DNA from: Sinorhizobium glycinis
Lineage (GTDB): Bacteria; Pseudomonadota; Alphaproteobacteria; Rhizobiales; Rhizobiaceae
Assembly: GCF_001651865.1 (NCBI RefSeq)
Contig: NZ_LPUX01000053.1
Coordinates: forward strand, 558,001 to 622,000
DNA length: 64,000 nucleotides
Direction of reading: 5' to 3'
Positions within the stretch are counted from its first letter, which is position 1. Each line of letters begins with the position of its first letter. This document shows positions 27,914-36,960 of the stretch, piece after piece. Under the pieces are notes generated by a model, which was not told the DNA's origin, ran no database searches, and saw only the letters and a list, made by a program, of their open reading frames with translations. The position numbers and the translations under genes are program-made.

Positions 27914-29851
27914 GTGACACAACTGCCAACCAATCCGATGCCGGCGACCCCGTTGCTCGACAAGGTCGATGTCCCCGACGATCTGAAGCGGATCGACGAC
28001 AGGGATCTGCCGCAGCTGGCGAGCGAGTTGCGCGCGGAAATGATCGATGCGGTGTCGCGCACCGGCGGCCATCTCGGTGCCGGCCTCGGGGTCGTCGAAC
28101 TGACGATCGCCATCCACAAGGTCTTCGACACGCCGCACGACCGGCTGATCTTCGACGTCGGCCACCAGTGTTATCCGCACAAGATCCTGACCGGACGGCG
28201 CGACCGGATCCGCACGCTGCGCCAGGAAGGCGGTCTTTCCGGCTTCACCCGTCGCGCCGAAAGCGAATTCGACCCCTTTGGCGCGGCGCATTCGTCGACG
28301 TCGATCTCCGCCGGCCTCGGCATGGCGGTCGCCGCCGATCTCGACGGCAAGAGCCGCAACGTCATTGCCGTTATCGGCGACGGGGCGATGTCGGCCGGCA
28401 TGGCCTATGAGGCGCTCAACAATGCCGGGGCGCTGGATGCCCGCCTAATCGTCATCCTCAACGACAACGACATGTCGATCGCCCCGCCGACCGGCGCGAT
28501 GAGCGCCTATCTGGCGCGGCTTGCCTCCGGGCGGACCTATATGGGCATCCGCGAGGTCGGCAAGAAGCTGACCGCCTATCTCGGCAAGACGGTCGACCGG
28601 GCGATCACCCGCGCCGTGGAGCATGCGCGCGGCTACGTCACCGGCGGCACGCTCTTCGAGGAAATGGGCTTCTACCACATCGGCCCGATCGACGGCCATT
28701 CCTTCGACCATCTCTTGCCGGTGCTGCGCAATGTCCGCGACAATAGGCGGGGACCGGTGCTGATCCATGTGGTGACACAGAAGGGCAAGGGCTATCCGCC
28801 GGCCGAAGCGGCCGCTGACAAATATCACGGCGTCAACAAGTTCGACGTGATCACCGGCGCCCAGGCGAAAGCCAAGCCGAACGCGCCGGCCTACACCACG
28901 GTCTTTGCCGATGCGCTCGTGCAGGAGGCAAGCCTCGACGACAAGATCGTGGCGATCACCGCGGCGATGCCATCCGGCACCGGTCTCGACAGGTTCGCGG
29001 CGGTGCATCCGTCGCGCTGCTTCGACGTCGGCATCGCCGAGCAGCACGCCGTGACCTTCGCAGCCGGCCTCGCGGCGGAAGGCTACAAACCCTTCGCGGC
29101 ACTCTATTCGACCTTCCTGCAGCGCGCCTATGACCAGGTCGTCCACGACGTGGCGATCCAGGGACTGCCGGTGCGTTTCCCGATCGACCGCGCCGGCTTC
29201 GTCGGCGCCGACGGGCCGACCCATGCCGGCTCCTTCGACACGACCTATCTCGCTTCGCTGCCGGGCTTCGTTGTGATGGCTGCGGCCGACGAGGCGGAAT
29301 TGAAACACATGGTGCGCACCGCCGCGGCCTATGACGAGGGACCGATCTCCTTCCGCTACCCGCGCGGCGAGGGCGTCGGCGTCGAGCTTCCGGAACGGGG
29401 CGAGATCCTTTCGATCGGCAAGGGCCGGATCATCAAGGAAGGCACGAAGGTGGCGCTGCTTTCGTTCGGAACGCGGCTTGCGGACTGTCTGCTGGCGGCC
29501 GAGGACCTCGACGCCGCCGGACTCTCGACGACGGTCGCCGATGCACGCTTCGCCAAGCCGCTCGACCAGGAACTGGTCCGCCAGCTTGCCCGTCATCACG
29601 AGGTGCTGATTACGATCGAAGAAGGCGCCATCGGTGGCTTCGCCAGCCACGTGCTGCACTTCCTCGCGGAAGAAGGCCTGCTCGATGGCGGGCTCAAGGT
29701 GCGGCCGATGGTATTGCCGGACGTCTGGATGGAGCAGGCCAAGCCGGAAGCCATGTACGCCAAGGCGGGCCTCGATAGGGCCGGCATCGTCTCGACCGTC
29801 TTCAAGGCGCTCGGCCAGAAGCAGTCCGTCGGCCTCGGCGCGGCTGGCTAG
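27914..29851 (+). CDS. dxs: 1-deoxy-D-xylulose-5-phosphate synthase
   Basis: Thiamine-diphosphate enzyme that joins pyruvate and glyceraldehyde 3-phosphate, the entry step of the MEP isoprenoid pathway and a source for thiamine and pyridoxal. The 645-residue protein has the TPP-binding motif [18 protein letters not shown] ... NDN, the catalytic His region [17 protein letters not shown] and the transketolase Glu in [16 protein letters not shown]. The GTG at 27914 gives the expected family length and is preceded by GAGG; an upstream TTG extension is unlikely. It sits in the common xseB-dxs-tlyA gene order, here with pirin inserted. Confidence 0.97.
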   Translation: MTQLPTNPMPATPLLDKVDVPDDLKRIDDRDLPQLASELRAEMIDAVSRTGGHLGAGLGVVELTIAIHKVFDTPHDRLIFDVGHQCYPHKILTGRRDRIRTLRQEGGLSGFTRRAESEFDPFGAAHSSTSISAGLGMAVAADLDGKSRNVIAVIGDGAMSAGMAYEALNNAGALDARLIVILNDNDMSIAPPTGAMSAYLARLASGRTYMGIREVGKKLTAYLGKTVDRAITRAVEHARGYVTGGTLFEEMGFYHIGPIDGHSFDHLLPVLRNVRDNRRGPVLIHVVTQKGKGYPPAEAAADKYHGVNKFDVITGAQAKAKPNAPAYTTVFADALVQEASLDDKIVAITAAMPSGTGLDRFAAVHPSRCFDVGIAEQHAVTFAAGLAAEGYKPFAALYSTFLQRAYDQVVHDVAIQGLPVRFPIDRAGFVGADGPTHAGSFDTTYLASLPGFVVMAAADEAELKHMVRTAAAYDEGPISFRYPRGEGVGVELPERGEILSIGKGRIIKEGTKVALLSFGTRLADCLLAAEDLDAAGLSTTVADARFAKPLDQELVRQLARHHEVLITIEEGAIGGFASHVLHFLAEEGLLDGGLKVRPMVLPDVWMEQAKPEAMYAKAGLDRAGIVSTVFKALGQKQSVGLGAAG

Positions 29852-29900
29852 ATCTGCCGAAGTCCCTTGCAATATGCCGCCCGACGGGCGATGACGGCCC

Positions 29901-30656
29901 ATGTCCGATAGCAAGCACAGCATCATCCGCCTCGACCAGTTGCTCCTGAACATGGGCCTGGTGGCCAGCCGTGCCCGCGCACGTGACGCGATTCAGCGCG
30001 GGACGGTCAAAGTAGACGGTCGCACCGTGACCAAGCCGGCCACTGCCTTCACAGAAAACGTAACGATCACCATCGACGATCCGGCGCAGGCCTATGTCTC
30101 CCGCGCCGCCTTGAAGCTCGTCGGCGCGCTTGATCATTTCGCCTTCGATCCGGCAGGCCACACCTGCCTCGACGTCGGCGCCTCGACGGGCGGCTTTACC
30201 GAAGTACTGTTGAAGCGCGGCGCCACGCATGTCGTTGCCGTCGACGTCGGTCACGGGCAAATGCATCCGCGCATCGCGGAGGACGCGCGCGTCACCAATA
30301 TCGAAGGGCTGAACGCCCGGGCGATGACAGCCGACGATATTGGCAACCGGGCCATCAGCTTCATCGTTTCCGACGTCTCGTTCATCTCCCTCAAGCTGGC
30401 CCTGCCGCCGGCGTTATCCCTGGCCGAGTCCGGGTCGCGTTGCATGCTGCTCGTCAAGCCGCAGTTCGAGGCCGGACGCGACGCGATCAGCAAGGCTGGC
30501 CTCCTTAAAGATCCTGAGAGCGCCCCGACCGTGGCGGCCGAGCTCGAGCGTTGGCTCGTCGAGGAAATGGGCTGGCGAAGCTTCGGCCTCGTCCCCTCGC
30601 CCATTGCCGGCGGAGACGGCAACAAGGAATTCCTCCTCGGGGGGCTGAAGCCATGA
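29901..30656 (+). CDS. tlyA: TlyA-family rRNA 2'-O-methyltransferase
   Basis: A 251-residue protein with an N-terminal S4 RNA-binding domain (about 10-70, RLDQLLLNMGLVASRARARD) and an FtsJ-like SAM methyltransferase domain (LDVGASTGGFTEVLLKRGA, then FIVSDVSFISLKLALP). TlyA enzymes 2'-O-methylate 16S and 23S rRNA; the older name hemolysin A is misleading. The stop overlaps the start of the next RNA methyltransferase in an ATGA, so the two are translationally coupled. Confidence 0.93.
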   Translation: MSDSKHSIIRLDQLLLNMGLVASRARARDAIQRGTVKVDGRTVTKPATAFTENVTITIDDPAQAYVSRAALKLVGALDHFAFDPAGHTCLDVGASTGGFTEVLLKRGATHVVAVDVGHGQMHPRIAEDARVTNIEGLNARAMTADDIGNRAISFIVSDVSFISLKLALPPALSLAESGSRCMLLVKPQFEAGRDAISKAGLLKDPESAPTVAAELERWLVEEMGWRSFGLVPSPIAGGDGNKEFLLGGLKP

Positions 30657-31900
30657 GCACCCAGATCGTCACCATCAGCCGGCTCGGCACGCAGGGCGAC
30701 GGCATCGCGCAGACCGAAGCCGCCCCCGTCTACGCGCCGTTCACCCTGCCCGGCGAAACCGTCGCGCTGGCCGTCAACAAGGCGCATGGCACGCTGATTT
30801 CGCTGAAAGAGGCTTCCCCGGAGCGGACCGAACCGAGATGCCGCCACTTCGGCCCCGACGGCGTTAACGGCACTTGCGGCGGCTGCACCCTGCAGCACGC
30901 CTCCGACCGGCTCTACCACGCCTTCAAGCGCAATCTCGTCATAGACGCCTTGAAGTCGAAAGGCCTTACCCCGGAGGTGGCCCCGCTCGTCATCGCGCGG
31001 CCGGGCGAGCGCCGACGCGCCGTGTTCACGGCTCGCCGGACCGAAAAGGAACTGCTGCTCGGCTTCAATCAGGCGCAGAGCCACCATATCGTCGCGATCG
31101 GCGAATGTCCCATCACGAGCCCGGGCATCGTGACGCGGCTCGCAACCATCCGCAAGATTGCCGCAGCGATGGCGTCGGGCTCCGAGCCGTTCCGGATCAC
31201 CGTGCTCGAGACCGACACCGGTCTTGACCTCGCCTTCGAGGACATCAAGCTCAACGACCGGCAGCGCCGTTCGACCGTCGAGGCCGTTCTCGGCGAGCGG
31301 GGCATTGCCCGCGTCAGCCTGAATGGCGAGATCATCATCGAGCCGGTCAAGCCGCTGATCGACTTCGGCGGCGTGTCGGTTTCGCCGCCGCCCGGCGCCT
31401 TCACGCAGGCGACACGGCCGGCCGAGGAGGCGATGGCCAAGCTCGTGCTCGGCCACATAGGGAAGGCAAAGCGCGTCGCCGATCTCTTTGCCGGGATCGG
31501 CACGTTTGCACTGAGGATTGCGCGCACGGCACGCGTCCATGCGGTCGAGGGCGAGGACAAGGCGCTGAAGGCGCTCGACTTCGCCGCCCGCAATACGCAG
31601 GGCCTGAAGCCGGTGACGGTCGAGAAGCGCGACCTTTTCCGCCGGCCGATGATGGCGCAGGAGCTGAAGGTCTTCGATGCCGTTGTCTTCGACCCGCCGC
31701 GGGCCGGCGCCGAGGTCCAGTGTCACGAGCTTGCCCGCTCCGGCGTGAAGAAGGTGGCCGCGGTCTCCTGCAACCCGGTGACGCTTGCAAGGGATCTGTC
31801 GATCCTGGTCGCCGCCGGCTACCGCATCACAGCGGTCACGCCCATCGACCAGTTCCTCTGGTCGGCGCATGTCGAAGCGGTCGCGACGCTGGAGAGGTAA
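30653..31900 (+). CDS. Fe-S dependent 23S rRNA (uracil-C5)-methyltransferase, RlmD/RumA-like
   Basis: A 415-residue TrmA/RlmD-family 5-methyluridine methyltransferase. The N-terminal TRAM-like part is followed by 4Fe-4S ligands Cys63, Cys75, Cys78 and Cys152 (CGGCTLQHAS and GECPIT). The SAM motif is VADLFAGIGTFALRIA, the DPPR motif is FDPPRAGAE, and the catalytic Cys373 lies in AVSCNPVTLARDL. The target could be U1939-, U747- or dual-type; this cannot be told from sequence. It is coupled to tlyA by a four-base overlap. Confidence 0.92.
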   Translation: MSTQIVTISRLGTQGDGIAQTEAAPVYAPFTLPGETVALAVNKAHGTLISLKEASPERTEPRCRHFGPDGVNGTCGGCTLQHASDRLYHAFKRNLVIDALKSKGLTPEVAPLVIARPGERRRAVFTARRTEKELLLGFNQAQSHHIVAIGECPITSPGIVTRLATIRKIAAAMASGSEPFRITVLETDTGLDLAFEDIKLNDRQRRSTVEAVLGERGIARVSLNGEIIIEPVKPLIDFGGVSVSPPPGAFTQATRPAEEAMAKLVLGHIGKAKRVADLFAGIGTFALRIARTARVHAVEGEDKALKALDFAARNTQGLKPVTVEKRDLFRRPMMAQELKVFDAVVFDPPRAGAEVQCHELARSGVKKVAAVSCNPVTLARDLSILVAAGYRITAVTPIDQFLWSAHVEAVATLER

Positions 31901-31937
31901 CAAAGGCCTGGCAGATGGCCGGACCATCTTTGCGCCG

Positions 31938-32690
31938 TCATCGGCGCATGAAGGCCTCGAATGCCGCCCGCGCCTCGGCGCTCTTCAGCTGCGCCGCAAA
32001 GTGCTCGGCCTCCTTCTCGATCCTGGCGAGAACATCGCTCCGGTCGCCGCGGATGAGGTCGCGGGCGATCCGCAGCGCCTCGGGCGGCTTCCTGGCGAGG
32101 CGCGCGGCAAGCGACAGCGTTTCCTCCTTGACCGCGTTCTCGTCGACGATCTTCCAGATCAGCCCGGCCTGAAGGGCGTCGTTCGCTTCGAGGGGCTCGC
32201 CTGCGGCAAGCAGCGCAAAGGCGCGCTGATGACCCATGAGGCGCGGTGCGAGCAGGCTCGAAGCCGCTTCGGGGACGAGCGCCAGATCGACGAACGGCGT
32301 CTTGAAGACCGACCGGGCGGAGGCGACCGTCAGGTCGCAATGGAGATGGATCGTCGTGCCGATGCCAATCGCCAGACCATCGACCCCTGAGACGACCGGC
32401 TTCGTCGCGCCTGCCAAGGCCCGCAGGAAATCGAGAACCTCTCCTCCCATGCTCCCGCCCATGGCGAAAGCAAGGAAATCGTTCATGTCGTTGCCGGCCG
32501 AGAAGCACCCCTCCGTTCCGAGGAATGCGGTGGCGCGGATCGCCGCGTCCGATCCGGCGACCGTCAGCGCATTCGTCATCTTCGCGTACATCTCGCGGGT
32601 GATGGCGTTCTTCTTGTCCGGCCGGTTGAAGCGGATCACCTGTACGCCGGGATAGGCGTCCGGACGTTCGACGAGCACATGATCGGTCAT
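31938..32690 (-). CDS. Enoyl-CoA hydratase/isomerase family protein
   Basis: A 250-residue crotonase-fold protein. The oxyanion-hole segments are FSAGNDMNDF and GVDGLAIGIGTTIHLHCDLT, and the LVPEAASSLLAPRLMGHQRA stretch matches the catalytic-loop region. It probably hydrates an enoyl-CoA in fatty-acid or branched-chain amino-acid breakdown. It lies 63 bases downstream of the acyl-CoA dehydrogenase on the same strand, forming a two-gene degradative unit. Confidence 0.9.
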   Translation of the reverse strand: MTDHVLVERPDAYPGVQVIRFNRPDKKNAITREMYAKMTNALTVAGSDAAIRATAFLGTEGCFSAGNDMNDFLAFAMGGSMGGEVLDFLRALAGATKPVVSGVDGLAIGIGTTIHLHCDLTVASARSVFKTPFVDLALVPEAASSLLAPRLMGHQRAFALLAAGEPLEANDALQAGLIWKIVDENAVKEETLSLAARLARKPPEALRIARDLIRGDRSDVLARIEKEAEHFAAQLKSAEARAAFEAFMRR

Positions 32691-32753
32691 AGGCTTCCCT
32701 ATTTTGCTTGAAAGGCGGGTTGGGTACGGCAAACCGCACCCACTTTCCTCATC

Positions 32754-34535
32754 CTAGTCGAGAATGGCGCGGGCGGCGGCGAGGCTATCCGCCCCGGTGA
32801 CGACACGATCCTTGAGCGCCGCCGTTTCGGCGAGCAGGTTTTCCGCAGCGAAGCGGCAGAGCGCGATGCGCGCCTCCTCTCTCCCGTCACCGGCTTCCGC
32901 CAGGCCGCCCCTGGCGAGATAGGCGCCGGTCAGCACCAGGCCGAAGAGACGCTGATACGCGGTCGCGCCGGCAAGCGCTTCGGTCGTCCGCCCATCATCG
33001 ATAGCGGCGAGCAGCCATTCGGTCGCCTCGGAAAGACCGGCGATCGATGCCTCAAGACGCGCTGCGGTCGCACCGAACCCCTGCCTGTTCGAAGCCGCAA
33101 CGGCTTCAGCGACTTCGCGAAGTTCGCCGATGAAGCCGCGCACATGGCGACCTTCGGAGAGCGGCAGCTTGCGGGTGACGAGGTCGATTGCCTGGATGCC
33201 GTTGGTGCCTTCGTAGATCGGCGCGATGCGGGCATCGCGCAGATAGCGGGCGGCCCCGGTTTCCTCGATGAAGCCCATGCCGCCATGAACCTGAATGCCC
33301 ATGGAAGCGACGTCGACGCCGGCGTCGGTGGCGAAGGACTTGGCGATCGGGGTCAGCAGGCTCGATCGCTCCTGCCAATGGCGGGCGTCTTCGCCTTGGC
33401 TGGCATGCGCCATATCGACCGCGTGCGCGCAAGCATAGGCTATGGCGCGAGAACCTTGGGTGAGCACCTTCATCGTCAGAAGGGTACGGGCGACGTCCGG
33501 ATGCTCGATGATCGGGCTCATGCCCGTACCGTTCCAGCCGGGCGCCCGGCCCTGGGTGCGTTCCCTGGCATAGGCGATTGCCTTCTGGGTAGCCGCCTCG
33601 GCGATCGCGACGCCCTGCATGCCGACGGCCAGCCGGGCGTTGTTCATCATCGTGAACATGCAGGCGAGCCCGCGGTTTTCCTCGCCGACCAGATAACCGA
33701 CCGCGCCCTTCTCGTCGCCGAAACTGCCGTCGCCATAGATCATCGTGCAGGTCGGCGATCCGTGGATCCCGAGCTTGTGTTCGAGCGAATGGCAGAAGAG
33801 ATCGTTGCGGGCGCCGAGCGAGCCGTCCTCGTTGACGAGGAACTTCGGCACGAGAAAGAGCGAGATGCCTTTCGTTCCGGGCGGCGCATCCGGCAGGCGC
33901 GCGAGAACAAGGTGAATGATGTTGTCGGTGAAGTCGTGCTCGCCCCAGGTGATGAAGATCTTCTGGCCGAAGATGCGATAGGTGCCGTCGGCGCGGCGCT
34001 CGGCCCGGGTCTTGAGCACACCGAGATCCGACCCGGCATGCGGCTCGGTCAGGTTCATCGTCCCCATCCACTCGCCGGAGACCATCTTCGACAGGAAGGC
34101 CGCCTTCAAGGCATCCGAACCATGCTTCTCGACCGCTTCGATCGCGCCCATGGTCAGCGTCGGGCCAAGCGCGAAGGCCATGGAGCCGCTGTTCCACATC
34201 TCCATGGCTGCGACATGCAGCATGTGCGGCAGGTCCTGGCCGCCGAACGCCTCGGGCGCCGTCAGGCCGTTCCAGCCGCCTTCAATCCAGCTGCGATAGA
34301 GATCGCGCCAGCCCTCCGGCGTCTTGACCGCGCCCTCGACAAGCCGTGACCCCTGCCGGTCACCCACTTCGCCGAGCGGCGCCACCTCTTCGGTGGCAAA
34401 TCGACCGGCTTCCGAGAGGATCGCATCGACGAGGTCCTCGCCGAGTTCGCCGAGGACGCCCGTCTTCATGGCATCTGCCATGCCGGCCACGTGCTTCAGG
34501 GTGAATGCAATCTCGTCCACCGGTGCCTTGTACAT
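32754..34535 (-). CDS. Acyl-CoA dehydrogenase (593 aa, DmdC/FadE5-like)
   Basis: A 593-residue FAD acyl-CoA dehydrogenase of the long class with a C-terminal extension (about 460-590), like DmdC or FadE5. Family signatures are MGTMNLTEPHAGSDLGVLKT (substrate and FAD), the C-terminal signature HGGMGFIEETGAARYLRDARI, and the catalytic-Glu region PIYEGTNGIQAIDL. The start at MYKAPVDEIAF has GGGGAGGAGC upstream. A LiuR-like operator lies 72-87 bases upstream of the start, and an enoyl-CoA hydratase follows. The acyl substrate is not evident. Confidence 0.93.
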   Translation of the reverse strand: MYKAPVDEIAFTLKHVAGMADAMKTGVLGELGEDLVDAILSEAGRFATEEVAPLGEVGDRQGSRLVEGAVKTPEGWRDLYRSWIEGGWNGLTAPEAFGGQDLPHMLHVAAMEMWNSGSMAFALGPTLTMGAIEAVEKHGSDALKAAFLSKMVSGEWMGTMNLTEPHAGSDLGVLKTRAERRADGTYRIFGQKIFITWGEHDFTDNIIHLVLARLPDAPPGTKGISLFLVPKFLVNEDGSLGARNDLFCHSLEHKLGIHGSPTCTMIYGDGSFGDEKGAVGYLVGEENRGLACMFTMMNNARLAVGMQGVAIAEAATQKAIAYARERTQGRAPGWNGTGMSPIIEHPDVARTLLTMKVLTQGSRAIAYACAHAVDMAHASQGEDARHWQERSSLLTPIAKSFATDAGVDVASMGIQVHGGMGFIEETGAARYLRDARIAPIYEGTNGIQAIDLVTRKLPLSEGRHVRGFIGELREVAEAVAASNRQGFGATAARLEASIAGLSEATEWLLAAIDDGRTTEALAGATAYQRLFGLVLTGAYLARGGLAEAGDGREEARIALCRFAAENLLAETAALKDRVVTGADSLAAARAILD

Positions 34536-34606
34536 GGTGCTCCTCCCCTTGCGGCCGTTGGCCCATTCCCGCATCGGCTTCCATCATCGGCCGCACACTA
34601 TTTGTT

Positions 34607-34628
34607 TTTACGTAAACGTCAACGTCAA
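34607..34628 (-). promoter_or_regulatory. LiuR-like operator upstream of acyl-CoA dehydrogenase
   Basis: TTTACGTAAACGTCAA (34607-34622) contains the perfect ten-base palindrome TTTACGTAAA and is followed by a second ACGTCAA unit. From memory it closely resembles operators of LiuR, the MerR-family regulator of branched-chain amino-acid and acyl-CoA breakdown. Its place between the divergent dehydrogenase and CorA-like genes fits control of the former. The regulator gene is not in this window. Confidence 0.5.
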
Positions 34629-34719
34629 TTCGTGCCGCCGGGGCTGAGATGGACTGTAACAAAACTGTCATCGAGCGCGACTAGAACCCATCACGCATGG
34701 CCCTGTTCACGGCGCTCCA

Positions 34720-35709
34720 ATGAACCTGATTTCCCCCGAAATACCCGGCCTCGTCTGGGCCTACCGGTTCCTGCCTGGAGAAAGCCGTTGCCTGCGTATC
34801 GCCACCGATTCACCTATCGACAGCCTGCAGGCCGGCGAAGGCTGGGTCTGGCTGCATCTGGCGCTCAGCGATGCACGCACGCCGGCGCTGATCGAGCGCA
34901 TCGGCAATCTTCCGCCGGCGGCGATCGCAACGCTGGCCAGCCACGACACGCAGGCGACGATCACCGCTGCCGAGGACGTCGTCTACGGCACGCTCGTCGA
35001 TTTCGAACGCACCTTCGACACGATGACCAAGACCATCGGCTGGCTGCATTTCGCCGTCAGCGACCGGATGATCATCACCACCCGGCTGCATCCACTCCGA
35101 AGCATCGACCGCGTCAAGGCGGCGGTCGAGAAAAGCGCCAAGTGCGGCCGGCCGATCGATCTCTTCGAAATGCTGGTCGTCGAGTTCCAGCGGACGCTGA
35201 TCACGCTGGTGCTCGAATTGACGGAGGAACTGAACGTCATCGAGGACCGCGTCTATGGCGAAGCGGGGCACCGGCAGCAGCCGGGGCTCGCGCCCTTGCG
35301 CCGAACCGTCGTGCGGTTGCATCGACATATGCGGACGATTCTCGCATTGTTGCGGCGCGCCGGCGCATCCGATGAAGACGAGGTGCCGCCGGGCTTCGTC
35401 GACGCGGCCGAGCGGCTTTCAGATCGACTGGAGACGGTCGACCGCGACGTGTTCGCGCTTCAGGAGCGCGCCAGGCTGTTGCACGAGGAGATCGACAGCA
35501 AGGTTTCCTCGGAGACCAACCGGCACCTCTACATTCTGTCGCTGATGACCGCCTTCCTGCTTCCGCCGACGCTCGTCACCGGTTTCTTCGGCATGAACAC
35601 GGGCGCCCTGCCCTTCGCCGACGGCAGCGGCACGCTTTATGCCGGACTGATCATTGCCGCCTCCATGGGATTGGCATGGCTCATCCTCAAGCGCACCGGC
35701 ATTCTTTAG
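34720..35709 (+). CDS. CorA/ZntB-family metal ion transporter
   Basis: A 329-residue member of the 2-TM-GxN family. A large cytoplasmic domain rich in helices is followed by two C-terminal membrane helices, and the signature GMN motif (291-293, FGMNTGALPF) lies between them. The sequence after GMN is TGALPF rather than the typical Mg channel loop, which is closer to zinc transporter ZntB. Whether it imports or exports, and which metal, is not determined. It is divergent from the acyl-CoA dehydrogenase. Confidence 0.9.
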   Translation: MNLISPEIPGLVWAYRFLPGESRCLRIATDSPIDSLQAGEGWVWLHLALSDARTPALIERIGNLPPAAIATLASHDTQATITAAEDVVYGTLVDFERTFDTMTKTIGWLHFAVSDRMIITTRLHPLRSIDRVKAAVEKSAKCGRPIDLFEMLVVEFQRTLITLVLELTEELNVIEDRVYGEAGHRQQPGLAPLRRTVVRLHRHMRTILALLRRAGASDEDEVPPGFVDAAERLSDRLETVDRDVFALQERARLLHEEIDSKVSSETNRHLYILSLMTAFLLPPTLVTGFFGMNTGALPFADGSGTLYAGLIIAASMGLAWLILKRTGIL

Positions 35710-35867
35710 ACGGGCACCACCAACCACTGCGGTCGCTTTGCAATCCAGAGCCGAGTCCAGCGGCACTTTACCGCCAAGAGTCAGTGTACAGAAGCGGCGC
35801 TCTCGCGCAGATTGGCCGAGGGGCTGAGATTTACGACCCTTTAACGCAAAGTCGGCAATCTCAGAGA

Positions 35868-36929
35868 ATGGAAAAGCGGGGAATCTCGATCTCGGGGATG
35901 ATCTTGCGCCTGGCGGCCCTTGTAGGCCTGACCTTTGCGGCGGCGAACGCACGCGCCGCAGACGTCGAGCCGTGGAAAGAGCGGCAGAACGCCATCATCG
36001 TCGACGCCTACGAGTTGAACAGCATCGATTGGGAAGCGATGCTGAAGGACAAGCGCATTGCCGGGTTCATCGCAAAGGCCTCCGATGGCCTTCCGGAAAG
36101 CTTTTCCTGCACTGGCGACCACGGCGGGGACACGGTCGCCCACTGCAAGACGATGTGGCGGAAATACGCGGTCAGCCGGGAGCTCTATCAGACGCGCCGG
36201 ATGATCGCCCGCTCCCAGGGACTCTTATGGGGCGCCTATCACCTGGCGCGGCCGGGCAATCCCGTCGATCAGGCCAATCACTTCCTCGATTATGCGGAGC
36301 CGCGCGACGACGAATTGATGGTCCTCGACATCGAGGGAGTCGATCCCGAGAACTACATGTCGCTCGAGGACGCCGCGATCTTTGCCGGCCACATCAAGGC
36401 CCGCACCGGGCGCTACCCGATCCTCTACACCAACCACATCACCGCGAAACAGATCGCCGCCAACCGCTTCCAGCACCGGCTGCTTTCCCGCCTGCCGCTC
36501 TGGTATGCCCGTTACAAGCCCGATATCCGCGACGTCTTTCCGATGGGCAACTGGGACCGCTACGCGCTCTGGCAGTTCTCGTCGTCACACAATTGCGGAA
36601 AGAAGCGCTGCCCCTATCGCGTCCCGGGCACGCTCAACGACATCGACGTGAACGTTGCTGCGATGAGCGCTTTCGCGCTGAAGAAGGTGTGGGCACATGG
36701 CTCCCTGCTCCCGGAGAAGCCGCCGATCGTCACCGTCATCGCCTCCGCAACGGTCGGCAGGGCGCCGACAGCCAGCGCCGCGGCCTCCGTCCCGCTTGCA
36801 AAGCCCTTGCTCATCAGCCGGGCCGAGGCCGACGGCGGCTCCGGCACCGGGGTCGACGCTACGGTCACCGGTTCGATCAGCGTGAAGGCTGCCGAGGTGG
36901 AGTTGCCAAACCAGCCCAAGCGTCGCTGA
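35868..36929 (+). CDS. GH25 lysozyme-family exported protein
   Basis: A 353-residue protein with a signal peptide (about 1-31, ending FAAANARAAD) and a glycoside hydrolase 25 domain (about 42-265). The catalytic acidic residues fit VDAYELNSIDWEAML and ELMVLDIEGVDPENY. It would cut the glycan strand of peptidoglycan or a related polymer. A proline- and alanine-rich low-complexity tail (about 285-353) follows. The ATG at 35868 gives a proper signal peptide. There are no phage genes nearby, so it is a cellular enzyme. Confidence 0.86.
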   Translation: MEKRGISISGMILRLAALVGLTFAAANARAADVEPWKERQNAIIVDAYELNSIDWEAMLKDKRIAGFIAKASDGLPESFSCTGDHGGDTVAHCKTMWRKYAVSRELYQTRRMIARSQGLLWGAYHLARPGNPVDQANHFLDYAEPRDDELMVLDIEGVDPENYMSLEDAAIFAGHIKARTGRYPILYTNHITAKQIAANRFQHRLLSRLPLWYARYKPDIRDVFPMGNWDRYALWQFSSSHNCGKKRCPYRVPGTLNDIDVNVAAMSAFALKKVWAHGSLLPEKPPIVTVIASATVGRAPTASAAASVPLAKPLLISRAEADGGSGTGVDATVTGSISVKAAEVELPNQPKRR

Positions 36930-36960
36930 ATCTCGCCGCCTTGGCCAGCAGCAGAACGAC

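Noticed and set aside
31938-34535. Acyl-CoA dehydrogenase and hydratase as a dimethylsulfoniopropionate (Dmd) pathway
   Set aside because: The dehydrogenase is of the DmdC-like length class but DmdA, DmdB and DmdD partners are absent, so the name would be over-specific.
35868-36929. GH25 lysozyme as a prophage endolysin
   Set aside because: It has a signal peptide and there are no holin, tail or integrase genes nearby.
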